64,000 bases of DNA, taken from NCBI GenBank assembly GCA_947062675.1, contig CAMSQM010000009.1, positions 1 through 64,000 on the forward strand, written 5' to 3'. The DNA comes from an uncultured Roseburia sp. (GTDB lineage: Bacteria > Bacillota > Clostridia > Lachnospirales > Lachnospiraceae). Positions 36,894 through 45,100 of the stretch are shown here, in pieces (the stretch's first letter is position 1; each line of letters begins with the position of its first letter). The notes beneath the pieces are model-generated. The model was not told where the DNA came from and made no database searches. It worked only from the letters and a program-made list of their open reading frames with translations. Made by a program: the position numbers and the translations under genes.

Positions 36894-37727
36894 TTAGAAA
36901 GGCAGGCTGCCGTGTTCCGCGGCGGTTTTTAAGCGCACCGCGACGGAACTGACAGAGCCGGCGAGGTAATCCGCCAGATCCGCCCCGTTCCCGTAATAGC
37001 TCCTCAGGAAAGTATCCGCCGCCGTTTCCAGGCCGGTTTTTATTTCTTCAGGGCTGGTCCGGGAAAAATATTCCCGTATCCGCGCTGCGCCGGCATTGTT
37101 TATATCCGCCTCACGGAAGGGAACCTGTGCGCAGATGTGTACCGCTGCGGCGGCAATGACAATTTCGCACAGATTATCTGCCAGCTCTTCGTACAGGTGA
37201 CTGTATTTTTCCAGAATACAGCGCACCAGTGATTCCGGGAACTTTTCCAGAAAAGACTGTTCCAGGCCGACGCAGCAGAGCCACTCATGGATACGGTCAA
37301 TCCCGGTACTGCCGGAAAGGTCTTTTAAAACAGGATAATCCAGGGTTAAAATCGTATTCTGAGGCTCAAAGACGGGATCGTACCATTTAAAAAATTCAGG
37401 AAGTCCGCGGAGAAAGGTATCTTCCAGACAGTGGTTTCCGTAGGAGACAAAGTTCCGCAGTATGCTGTTATAGCGGTCGAGTGCGAGCCGGGTTTTCTGT
37501 TTCACGCGGGCGAGACCTGCCTCGTATGCCTGCTGTGCGGACAGGCGGCTGGGAGAGAGTGCGGACTCCCCGCCGGATGGTTCTGCTTCCCGGATACAGT
37601 AGAGAACAGCTTCCATTAATTGTGCGGCTTTTTCATAGGGAAGTGAAGTGCTCTCAAAAGCCGTATATTTTTCCGCCAGTCTGCCGACGATGGGCACGAG
37701 TTCTTCCATTTCATATTCAGGGCGCAT
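36894..37727 (-). CDS. DUF6179-like protein
   Basis: 277 residues, mostly helical and soluble, without a signal peptide. The pattern RYNSILRNFVSYGNHCLEDTFLRGLPEFFKWYD (landmarks from two helices) and LTLDYPVL fit what I know as DUF6179, which is found next to DUF6323 in Lachnospiraceae. The function is not known. Six bases separate it from the upstream DUF6323 gene, so the two are one unit. The C-terminal 80 residues are helical repeats with an acidic surface. Confidence 0.75.
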   Translation of the reverse strand: MRPEYEMEELVPIVGRLAEKYTAFESTSLPYEKAAQLMEAVLYCIREAEPSGGESALSPSRLSAQQAYEAGLARVKQKTRLALDRYNSILRNFVSYGNHCLEDTFLRGLPEFFKWYDPVFEPQNTILTLDYPVLKDLSGSTGIDRIHEWLCCVGLEQSFLEKFPESLVRCILEKYSHLYEELADNLCEIVIAAAAVHICAQVPFREADINNAGAARIREYFSRTSPEEIKTGLETAADTFLRSYYGNGADLADYLAGSVSSVAVRLKTAAEHGSLPF

Positions 37728-37733
37728 CGGTTC

Positions 37734-38264
37734 TCACCTCCAGAGAAGATCTTTTAAAGTTTCCAGGTACAGATCATAGTCCCAGCGGGGAACCTCGTCA
37801 AGTTTTTCAAATTCCCCATATCCCTGTGTGTGCCGGTATCCCCGGTAACCTGCCCGGATGGCCTGTGCGAACAGGTTCAGGCAGGTACCCTCCAGATAAT
37901 CGGGATCTCCGAAACAGACAGACTCAAACTGCTCTTTCATGAAATGGAGCAGTTCGTCGTCCGAGATCTCATCGTTCATTTCATTTTTATACAGGAAAAA
38001 TATTTCCTGAAGCCGGATTATGGTGTCGGAATAATTGTTCTGGTCAATAAAACCGGAGTCACAGAAAGTAAAAATGATCTTTTCCGTGATTCCGGAACCA
38101 AATTCCACGCGCTGCTGCTGTTTCAGGGCATGGTTCTTCTCTTCCAGGATCAGGGCGGCGTCCTCCCTGCTCAGCGTGAGGCCGTACTGCTCTGTGGTAT
38201 GGTTGGTTTTCAGCACCTGTGTCAGCTGATTCTGCTGTAACAAAATCATCCAGTTTTTGTCCAT
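37734..38264 (-). CDS. DUF6323-like protein
   Basis: 176 residues from ATG 38264, which has AGGAGG; the longer frame to 38378 has none. Conserved blocks for this family: NHTTEQYGLTLSREDA (about 20), RVEFGSGITEKIIFTFCDSGFI (two adjoining blocks, 52-73), and DDELLHFMKEQFE (about 100). Soluble, helical. Always paired with a DUF6179 gene in the genomes I recall, which suggests the two proteins act together. No function can be given. Confidence 0.78.
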   Translation of the reverse strand: MDKNWMILLQQNQLTQVLKTNHTTEQYGLTLSREDAALILEEKNHALKQQQRVEFGSGITEKIIFTFCDSGFIDQNNYSDTIIRLQEIFFLYKNEMNDEISDDELLHFMKEQFESVCFGDPDYLEGTCLNLFAQAIRAGYRGYRHTQGYGEFEKLDEVPRWDYDLYLETLKDLLWR

Positions 38265-38341
38265 GAAAAATCCTCCTGATAACTGTACTGTGAAAGGGAA
38301 CTGAATGTTACAATAGCACGGGCGGTGCGGGGATACCAGTC

Positions 38342-38370
38342 TTGTTCTGCGGGGAAATCTGTGGTATAAT
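38342..38370 (+). promoter_or_regulatory. Promoter-like sequence before the long hairpin
   Basis: TTGTTC (38342-38347), 17 bases, TATAAT (38365-38370). It points at the hairpin 38373-38439, so a transcript would begin within its left arm. Confidence 0.4.
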
Positions 38371-38372
38371 AC

Positions 38373-38439
38373 GGACAAAGGGAAGCCCCGGGAGAGAACG
38401 GTACTGACAGCCGTTTTCTCCCGGGGCTTCCCTTTGTCC
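38373..38439. repeat. Inverted repeat with 29-base arms
   Basis: Arms 38373-38401 and 38411-38439 pair over 29 positions with a single G-T, around the 9-base loop TACTGACAG. No T run on either side, so it is not an ordinary terminator, although it may end the minus-strand SPFH-RHH transcript. Confidence 0.85.
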
Positions 38440-38465
38440 GGAGCGGCGTAAACGCCGCCGTCCGG

Positions 38466-38669
38466 TTATTCGATATCAATTTCCAGCGGTTTGTCCAGTT
38501 CATCGGACACATATTTCCCGCTCTTTTTTCTCTGCCGTACACATTCGGTGAGAAGATATTCGATCTGTCCGTTTACGGAGCGGAAATCATCTTCTGCCCA
38601 GGCGGCAATTGCACTGTACAGCTTTGCAGAGAGGCGGAGGGGAATCTGCTTTTTCGGAGCATCTGCCAT
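38466..38669 (-). CDS. Ribbon-helix-helix (Arc-like) protein
   Basis: 67 residues. A short basic N-terminus, then the RHH pattern: strand [19 protein letters not shown], helix and turn [18 protein letters not shown]. An acidic tail follows. Such small proteins bind DNA as dimers. It is translated two bases after the SPFH stop, and short AT-rich repeats lie at the operon promoter, so autoregulation is likely. It may also contact the SPFH protein. Not accompanied by a recognisable toxin. Confidence 0.85.
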   Translation of the reverse strand: MADAPKKQIPLRLSAKLYSAIAAWAEDDFRSVNGQIEYLLTECVRQRKKSGKYVSDELDKPLEIDIE

Positions 38670-38670
38670 A

Positions 38671-39690
38671 TCAGTACAGGCTGCCGGAATTCACAACCGG
38701 CTGCGCGTCGCGGTTTGCGCAGAGAACAACGAGAAGATTGGATACCATTGCCGCCTTCCGTTCCTCGTCCAACAGTACCGTGTTCTTTTCGGCCAGACGT
38801 TCCAGGGCCATTTCCACCATTCCGACGGCGCTGTCCACGATGACTTTGCGCGCGTCCACGACCGCCGTCGCCTGCTGTCTCTGGAGCATAACCGCCGCAA
38901 TCTCCGGTGCGTATGCGAGATAAGTGATCCGCGCTTCGAGAATCTCAAGGCCGGCTTCCGATACTTTCTGCTGAATCTCATCCCGGATACGGGAAGCTAC
39001 GATTTCGCTGGAGCCACGCAGGCTTCCGTCGTCAGCCATGCCGTCCCCGGTAGTATCGATATTCGGGGCCGTGTCGTAGGGATAGAGCCGCACGATATTT
39101 CTCAGGGCGCTGTCGCACTGCAGGGAAAGATATTCCTTATAATTATCTACCTGAAATGCAGCTTTTGCCGTGTCCACGACCCGCCACATGACAGCAATGC
39201 CGATTTCGACCGGATTGCCCAGACAATCGTTGATTTTCTGGCGGGTGTTATTGAGCGTCATGATTTTTAATGAGATTTTTTTGCTGGCGCCTCCTGTCAT
39301 GTCGGCGATCACGTCGCGGGCAGCGGACGCGGGATTTCCGCTCACATCACCGCTCTGGTTTAATCTCGTGCCCGCAGCCGGATTGATGGCTGAACAGAAC
39401 GGGTTGACGAAGTAAAAACCTTCTCCTTTGAGCGTTCCGATGTAGCGTCCGAACAGTGTCAGGACAAGTGCTTCCTGTGGCTTTAAGACTTTCAGACCCA
39501 TGAACGGGATCCAGCCTGTCAGCACCCAGATGATGCAGACTACAGTCAGGATCACCATGGGGACGGGGGGACTCTCCGATAAAAGAGGGAGTCCGTATCC
39601 GGCGCCGCCGATCGCGGCGACGAAAAGCACAAGAAAGAGCAGAAGCATTGCCATTCCGTTTTTACTGTGGTTTAATTCTTTTTCTTTCAT
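38671..39690 (-). CDS. SPFH/Band 7 membrane protein
   Basis: 339 residues with two hydrophobic segments near the N-terminus (about 13-34 and 42-64), followed by a prohibitin-type SPFH domain: [20 protein letters not shown] starts it and a helical coiled region follows ([20 protein letters not shown]). Such proteins form large membrane-bound assemblies that organise lipid microdomains or restrain proteases. A good ribosome site (AAAGGAG) precedes ATG 39690. Operon with the RHH gene. Confidence 0.88.
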   Translation of the reverse strand: MKEKELNHSKNGMAMLLLFLVLFVAAIGGAGYGLPLLSESPPVPMVILTVVCIIWVLTGWIPFMGLKVLKPQEALVLTLFGRYIGTLKGEGFYFVNPFCSAINPAAGTRLNQSGDVSGNPASAARDVIADMTGGASKKISLKIMTLNNTRQKINDCLGNPVEIGIAVMWRVVDTAKAAFQVDNYKEYLSLQCDSALRNIVRLYPYDTAPNIDTTGDGMADDGSLRGSSEIVASRIRDEIQQKVSEAGLEILEARITYLAYAPEIAAVMLQRQQATAVVDARKVIVDSAVGMVEMALERLAEKNTVLLDEERKAAMVSNLLVVLCANRDAQPVVNSGSLY

Positions 39691-39719
39691 AACACTGATC
39701 TCCTTTCATAAATATTTTA

Positions 39720-39731
39720 TTTGATATCAAA
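39720..39731. promoter_or_regulatory. Palindrome at the SPFH-RHH promoter
   Basis: TTTGATATCAAA, a perfect 12-bp palindrome next to the -10 element, within a run of ATATCA/TGATAT words (39724-39764) typical of sites read by ribbon-helix-helix dimers. Confidence 0.5.
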
Positions 39732-39760
39732 ATAATATCATATAGATATTCAAATGTCAA
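39732..39760 (-). promoter_or_regulatory. Sigma-A promoter of the SPFH-RHH operon
   Basis: Minus strand TTGACA, 17 bases, TATTAT. Confidence 0.8.
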
Positions 39761-39839
39761 TATCAGCTTTTAAATTACGTATACCTTTTGCGGTCTGCAT
39801 GCTATAATAAACCATGGAACCGGAAGAGAAGATCATTTT

Positions 39840-39928
39840 AATTATGATTACGACAATGCATCTGTGGGTACAGAGATGAAATTAATTGTGATTACGACAC
39901 TGTATTTGTGAATACAGAGACGAAATTA
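39840..39928 (+). repeat. 44-bp direct repeat, two copies
   Basis: Copies start at 39840 and 39884 and share AATT-TGATTACGACA, TGTG, TACAGAGA and GAAATTA. In the second copy TGTATT and AATACA pair perfectly around TGTG, and the first copy has several compensating changes. Apart from this, 39765-40109 shows no gene. Confidence 0.8.
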
Positions 39929-40109
39929 TATATAGAATCATGGAATTAAGAGAAGAAAAAGAGCATATTCAGGATGTGCCTGCCACCGGAATCCGTTTCC
40001 GGCACGATACCAGAACTTTCCCCGCCTGCTTCAAACTGACATTATAATTTGCGGGAATCCAAGAGATAATAACCCGTGAAAAGAAAAAAGAAGGAAAGAA
40101 GGTAAGATT

Positions 40110-40325
40110 ATGGACGCTGTCACCCGGAAAGTATATTCTTATATGAAGTCACTATCGGACCAGAACGGATTTCCGCCGACTGTCAGGCAGACAGCGGAGC
40201 AGCTGGATCTTGAGGTGCGCCAGGTGGAAGAGGCGCTTCATCAGATGGAGCAGCTGGGGAAGATTGTGATTACTGATATTCCGGCAAAAAGTATTATTGA
40301 ATTTGTGGGAGAGGAGCCGGAATGA
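40110..40325 (+). CDS. Stand-alone LexA-like winged-helix protein
   Basis: 71 residues corresponding to the LexA DNA-binding domain only: YSYMKSLSDQNGFPPTVRQTAEQLDL then VEEALHQMEQLGKI (two parts of one winged helix). LexA itself would continue for another 130 residues with a protease domain, which is missing here. It could be a small transcription factor competing for SOS-type sites. Ribosome site GAAGGAAAGAAGG. Terminator follows after 12 bases. Confidence 0.82.
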   Translation: MDAVTRKVYSYMKSLSDQNGFPPTVRQTAEQLDLEVRQVEEALHQMEQLGKIVITDIPAKSIIEFVGEEPE

Positions 40326-40336
40326 TCTCATATGAA

Positions 40337-40373
40337 GAAAAGCGCTGGTCCGCCCGGTCCGGCGCTTTTCTTT
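40337..40373 (+). terminator. Terminator of the LexA-like gene
   Basis: GAAAAGCGC/GCGCTTTTC, 9-bp stem plus inner GG/CC pairs, followed by TTTG. Confidence 0.75.
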
Positions 40374-40395
40374 GCATCATAAGAATGCCGTTTAT

Positions 40396-40578
40396 TCAGC
40401 CATTGTCCAGCTCGTCGATTTTTTTTCGAATCCGGGCCATGTCCTCCTCGGTGAATTCTTCAAATTCCATAATCACAAACGGACAGCTGCTTAAATCATA
40501 ACGGCCATCCGCCGTCTTCCGGGTCCAGGAAGGATTTTTGCAGAATGTTTCTTTGAACCATGCGGACACTGACATCAT
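40396..40578 (-). CDS. Small hypothetical protein
   Basis: 60 residues from ATG 40578 (GAGGA five bases upstream; ATG 40575 is as good). The longer frame to 40656 lacks a site. The sequence is soluble: an aromatic and basic middle (FCKNPSWTRKTADGRYDL), then an acidic helix (FTEEDMARIRKKIDELD). The C-terminal helix pattern is common in small clostridial proteins without known role. A TATAAT on the minus strand at 40655-40660 could drive it. Confidence 0.6.
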   Translation of the reverse strand: MMSVSAWFKETFCKNPSWTRKTADGRYDLSSCPFVIMEFEEFTEEDMARIRKKIDELDNG

Positions 40579-40785
40579 ATTTTCCTCCACGCGCACACGC
40601 TGTTTGTGCATTCCGGGTCTGTGCGTGTGCACACAAATCCCCTGTACAGATATCATTATAAGACGTTTGTGTTATTGTATCATCCTTTTGTAGTATACGC
40701 AACAGGAAAATTCTGGAAATGTGTATTACAATTTACCATGCCAGAAACATTATTTAGTACATTGTCTGCGAAGGAAGGTGCACAA

Positions 40786-41079
40786 ATGATAAATATGGGG
40801 CAGAAGCTGAAATTTCTCAGGAAGGAAAACGGACTGACACAGAAACAGATTGCGGAAAGGATAGGACTTGCCGTCAGTGCGGTATCCTCTTATGAATCAG
40901 GAGCGCGATATCCGTCCTATGAGGTGCTTGTGAAACTGGCGAGAATCTATCATGTATCCACGGATTATCTTATGGGTCTGACAGATGCAAGAAATCTGGA
41001 TGTGTCAGGACTCGCTGAGGAAGAAATTGCACTGGTTTCGAGGCTGGTGGAAAAACTGCGTGAAAAACAGAGAATATAG
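40786..41079 (+). CDS. XRE-family transcriptional regulator
   Basis: 97 residues from ATG 40786 (AAGGAAGG site). The helix-turn-helix occupies 6-60: LKFLRKENGLTQKQIAERIG, SAVSSYESGARYPSYEVL, ARIYHVSTDYLMGL. The short tail is helical (EEEIALVSRLVEKLREK) and probably dimerises the protein. It precedes the ABC exporter operon, but a terminator and a promoter lie between, so regulation of it is only a possibility. Confidence 0.92.
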   Translation: MINMGQKLKFLRKENGLTQKQIAERIGLAVSAVSSYESGARYPSYEVLVKLARIYHVSTDYLMGLTDARNLDVSGLAEEEIALVSRLVEKLREKQRI

Positions 41080-41147
41080 GGTGACGCACAGATGAGTATG
41101 TTCCGGTGGCCGTTACCGTCTGCAGAGATATGAGACAAAGTACTATG

Positions 41148-41190
41148 AGCACATGGCAATCGAAATAATCTGATTGCCATGTGCTTATTT
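41148..41190 (+). terminator. Terminator of the XRE gene
   Basis: AGCACATGGCAATC/GATTGCCATGTGCT, perfect 14-bp stem with a 10-base loop, then TATTTATT. Confidence 0.85.
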
Positions 41191-41262
41191 ATTGTGCCCG
41201 GATAAAACAGGAGAAATCTTTCCGTGACAGAAATCTTACCGGATTGTAAGAAATCAGAGGGA

Positions 41263-41290
41263 AATGTAAGCTGAATCGATAGCTTACATT
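41263..41290. promoter_or_regulatory. Inverted-repeat operator before the ABC/FtsX operon
   Basis: AATGTAAGCT-N8-AGCTTACATT is a perfect 10-bp inverted repeat. A weaker related one, TCTTAC-N6-GTAAGA, is at 41234-41251. TATACT at 41303-41308 would be the -10, so the repeat covers the -35 region (41280-41285). Confidence 0.65.
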
Positions 41291-41397
41291 CTTTTCTTTT
41301 GTTATACTGATCACAGTTCAGAAAACACAGTGCGGCGGAGAAGCCATTGCGGAACACTGTTTCGCCGCGCGGAATAAAAGATACAGGAGGGTATGAT

Positions 41398-42120
41398 ATG
41401 TCGATTCTGGAAGTACACAATCTGAGAAAAATATACACAACACGTTTTGGAGGCAATCAGGTGCAGGCGCTGTCCAATCTCAATTTTTCGGTGGAAAAGG
41501 GTGAATACGTCGCGATCATGGGGGAGTCCGGTTCGGGTAAGACAACGCTGCTCAACATTCTTGCGGCGCTGGATAAGCCGACGAATGGCGAGGTGCTCTT
41601 AAACGGCCGGAATATTGTGACAATCCGGGAAAAAGAGATCTCGGAATTCCGGCGGGATAACCTGGGGTTTGTATTTCAGGATTTTAACCTGCTTGATAAT
41701 TTTTCCATAAAAGACAATATTCTGCTGCCGCTGGTGCTGGGCGGCGTGGCGCCCAGGGAGATGGAGCCGCGTGTGATGCCGATCGCGAAAAAGCTGGGAA
41801 TTCTTCCGCTTCTGGAAAAATATCCCTATGAGGTGTCCGGCGGGCAGAAACAGCGGGCGGCGGTGGCCCGCGCACTGATCACACATCCTCAGCTGATTCT
41901 GGCGGATGAGCCGACGGGGGCGCTCGATTATAATACGGGAAAGCAGATTCTGCAGCTTCTGCAGGACACCTGCCGCAGGGAGAAAATCACGGTACTTCTG
42001 ATCACGCATAATTCGGCGCTGGCGCCGATGGCGGACCGGCTGATCCGCTTTAAAAGCGGTAAGGTGACTGAGATCACCTGCAGCGACCGGCCGGTTCCGA
42101 TCGCGGAGATCGAGTGGTAG
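41398..42120 (+). CDS. ABC transporter ATP-binding protein (MacB/BceA type)
   Basis: 240 residues. Walker A GESGSGKTT (about 41-49), Q-loop VFQDFNLLDNF, signature VSGGQKQRAAVARAL and Walker B LILADEPTGALD place it among ATPases that pair with FtsX-type permeases in mechanotransmission or peptide-resistance exporters. AGGAGG lies seven bases before ATG 41398. The permease gene follows after 23 bases. No two-component genes adjoin, unlike Bce systems. Confidence 0.93.
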   Translation: MSILEVHNLRKIYTTRFGGNQVQALSNLNFSVEKGEYVAIMGESGSGKTTLLNILAALDKPTNGEVLLNGRNIVTIREKEISEFRRDNLGFVFQDFNLLDNFSIKDNILLPLVLGGVAPREMEPRVMPIAKKLGILPLLEKYPYEVSGGQKQRAAVARALITHPQLILADEPTGALDYNTGKQILQLLQDTCRREKITVLLITHNSALAPMADRLIRFKSGKVTEITCSDRPVPIAEIEW

Positions 42121-42143
42121 CAGGATAGCCGGAGGGGAGATCC

Positions 42144-45100
42144 ATGAAGAAAGCATACAAAGCATACAATAAGGATATCCTGCGCTCCATCCGGAATGGA
42201 AAAAGGCGCTTTTTTTCCATTGCGCTGATCACGGCACTCGGTGTCACGATGCTGACAGGGCTTCGGGCGGCCTGTGTGGATCTGCGCAGCGCGGCGGATG
42301 CATTTTTTGATGAATACAGGCTCTTTGATCTCTGCATTGTCTCTACGCTGGGGCTGACTGAGGAGGATGTGGAAGCGCTCGGGGCACTTGAGGAAGTGGC
42401 GTATGCGCAGGGGGGCTACAGCAGTACCGTGCGGACAGGGGTCGGGGAGAAGAATGCGACGGCGGAAGTCAGAATGCTCGACGGTGCGGAAATGAATGTC
42501 CCGTATGTGGAGGGCGGGGTGCTGCCGGAGCGGGCGGATGAAATCGCGGTGACAGAGAAATATATTCTGGATACGGGAAAACGCATCGGGGATACGGTGG
42601 AGATTGCGGAGAACCGGAGCGGGGAGGAGGAAGAGGAGGAGGATGGCCGGAATTTCCGGAATGCGGTGTATACAATAACCGGCATCGTGGTTGATGTGGC
42701 GGACATTAATAATCCGAACGGTTCAGTATCCTTCCGCTCGGCGGCCTCGGCGGATTATACCTTTTTTGTGCCCCGGGAGGCTGTGGACAGTGGGATATAT
42801 ACGGCGGTTTACCTGCGCCTGGAGGGCAGCGGGGAGCTGTTCTGTTACTCGGAGGGCTATGAGAAACTCGTCGGGGAGGCTGCCGCACGGATTGAGGGGC
42901 AGGTGAAACAACAGCGTGAACAGGCGCGGTACGACCAGATTACCGGAGAGGCGGAGGCAGAGATCGCGGAAGAGGAGGCGAAGGCCGGCGACCGCTTTGC
43001 GGAGGCGGAGGCAGAAATTGCGGAGGCAGAAGAGGGAATCGCAGACGCGGAAAAGAAGCTTGCGGACGGGGAGCGGGAGCTCGCGGAGCATGAGAGGACG
43101 GCGGAGCGCGAACTGCAGAGAGCGCGCGCAGAGCTTGCGGACGGGGAGCGGGAACTCGCGGAGGCAGAAAAGCAGCTTGCGGAGGCGGAAAAGCAGTTTT
43201 CGGACGGGGAGGCGCTGCTGGTACAGGGAAAGGGTGAACTTGCGGCCGGGCAGCAGCAGGCGGAGGCAGCGCTTGCCGCCGCGCACGGACAGGTAAGCGG
43301 GGGCCGGATGCAGGCGGAGTCCACGAGGGATCAGCTTCTGCTGCAGTTGTCACAGATTGCGGGAATGTTTGATGAACAGTGGAAGCAGGGCGCCTGGGAG
43401 GAGTACCGTCAGGCCGCGGCGGACGCGTACGTGCCGGTAGTCAGGGCACAGACAAAAGTCACGCAGACGCAGCAGCAGATGGAGGCGATGGAGCCGGGAA
43501 GCGCGGAGTATGAGGAGGCCGGCCGCAGGCTCGCGCAGCAGCAGGAAGCGGTGGCAGAGGCACAGAAGAGTACTTCCGCGGCGGTGGCAGAGGCGCAGCA
43601 GCGTTTTCTGGCGGCAATGGAACCTGTGTTTGCCGCAGCGGTTCAGGGAATCGATTACCAGATTATGATGCTGGATCCGCAGGCTGGGGACTACGCGGAG
43701 CAGATGGCGGCCCTGACAGCGCAGAAAGAACAGATTGCAGCGCTTCCGGCGCAGCTTTCGGAGCTTACAGCCGGCATAGGACGGCTGGACGCAGCCGTGC
43801 TCGTATCGGATGAGCAGCTCGCGGAGCTGCTGAGACAGCAGGCGCAGACGAAGGAACAGTTTGATGCCGCCTGGCGGAATCTCGCGGAGAAAGAGGGAGA
43901 GCTCTCCCGCGGAAAGGAACAGTACAGGCAGGGGCTGGCGGATCTGGAGGAGGGACGCAGAAAGCTTGCGGAGGGCAGGGCAGAACTGACAGAGCAGGAG
44001 AAAAAAATCCGTACTGAGCTTGCCAGGGGAAGAGAGGAGCTTGCGGAGGGCAGGAAAGAGCTTGCGGACGGAGAGCGGGAACTGCAGGAGAACAGGGAAA
44101 AATATGAAAAAAGTAAGCGGGAAGCGGAGGAGGCGTTTGCGGAGGCAAGGGAGAAAATCAGAGAGACTGACATGACGCAGTGGTATGTCAGGGACCGCAG
44201 TTCCCTGAGCGGGTACGCGAATTTAAAAAGCGATGCATCCTCCATCGAGGCGCTGGGAACGGTATTTCCGGTCGTATTTTTCATTGTGGCTGTTTTAATC
44301 AGCCTCACCACGGTTACCCGTATGGTGGAGGAGGACCGCGGGCTGATCGGCACCTATAAGGCGCTCGGATTTACCGACCGCGAGATCCGGAGGAAATATC
44401 TTATTTACGCCTGCAGTGCGTGTCTGATCGGCGGCGTTCTGGGAGATCTCGGCGGATTTCTTCTGCTGCCGGAAATTCTCACGGTGGTTTTTGACATGAT
44501 GTATCTGCTGCCGGAATATCAGCTGCTGTTTGAGCCCGTATACGGGATCGGGGGGATGAGCCTGTTTGTGACAGGCATTGTCGCGGCGACGGCGGCGGCC
44601 TGCTTTGCAGAATTAAAGCAGATGCCGGCTGTGCTGATGCGGCCGAAGGCGCCGCGCTCCGGTTCGCGGGTGCTCCTTGAATATGTGACACCGCTGTGGC
44701 GGCGTCTCTCCTTTTTAAATAAAGTCACCGCCCGCAATCTGTTCCGGTATAAAAAGCGCCTGTTTATGACGATTGCCGGAATCGCGGGCTGTACCGCCCT
44801 TCTGCTGTTTGGTTTCGGCGTAAGGGATTCCGTGACGGATCTGATGCCCAGGCAGTATGAACAGACCTGCCGGTATGATCTGATGGCGGCGGCCCTGGCA
44901 AAGGATCATGGCACGCTGCTGTCATATTTTGAGGATGGGGAGGAAGTTCTCAGTGTACAGCTGGAATCTGTAAAACTAAAGAATCAGGACGGAGCTGAGG
45001 AAAAGGTACAGATGATTGTCGTGCCGGACAATAAAACATTAGAGGGATACATTCACCTGGAGCTGACCACGGGGGAGCCTGCAGAGATGATGGACGACGG

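Noticed and set aside
38466-38669. Toxin-antitoxin system
   Set aside because: The RHH protein resembles antitoxins, but the partner gene is a full SPFH membrane protein, not a small toxin.
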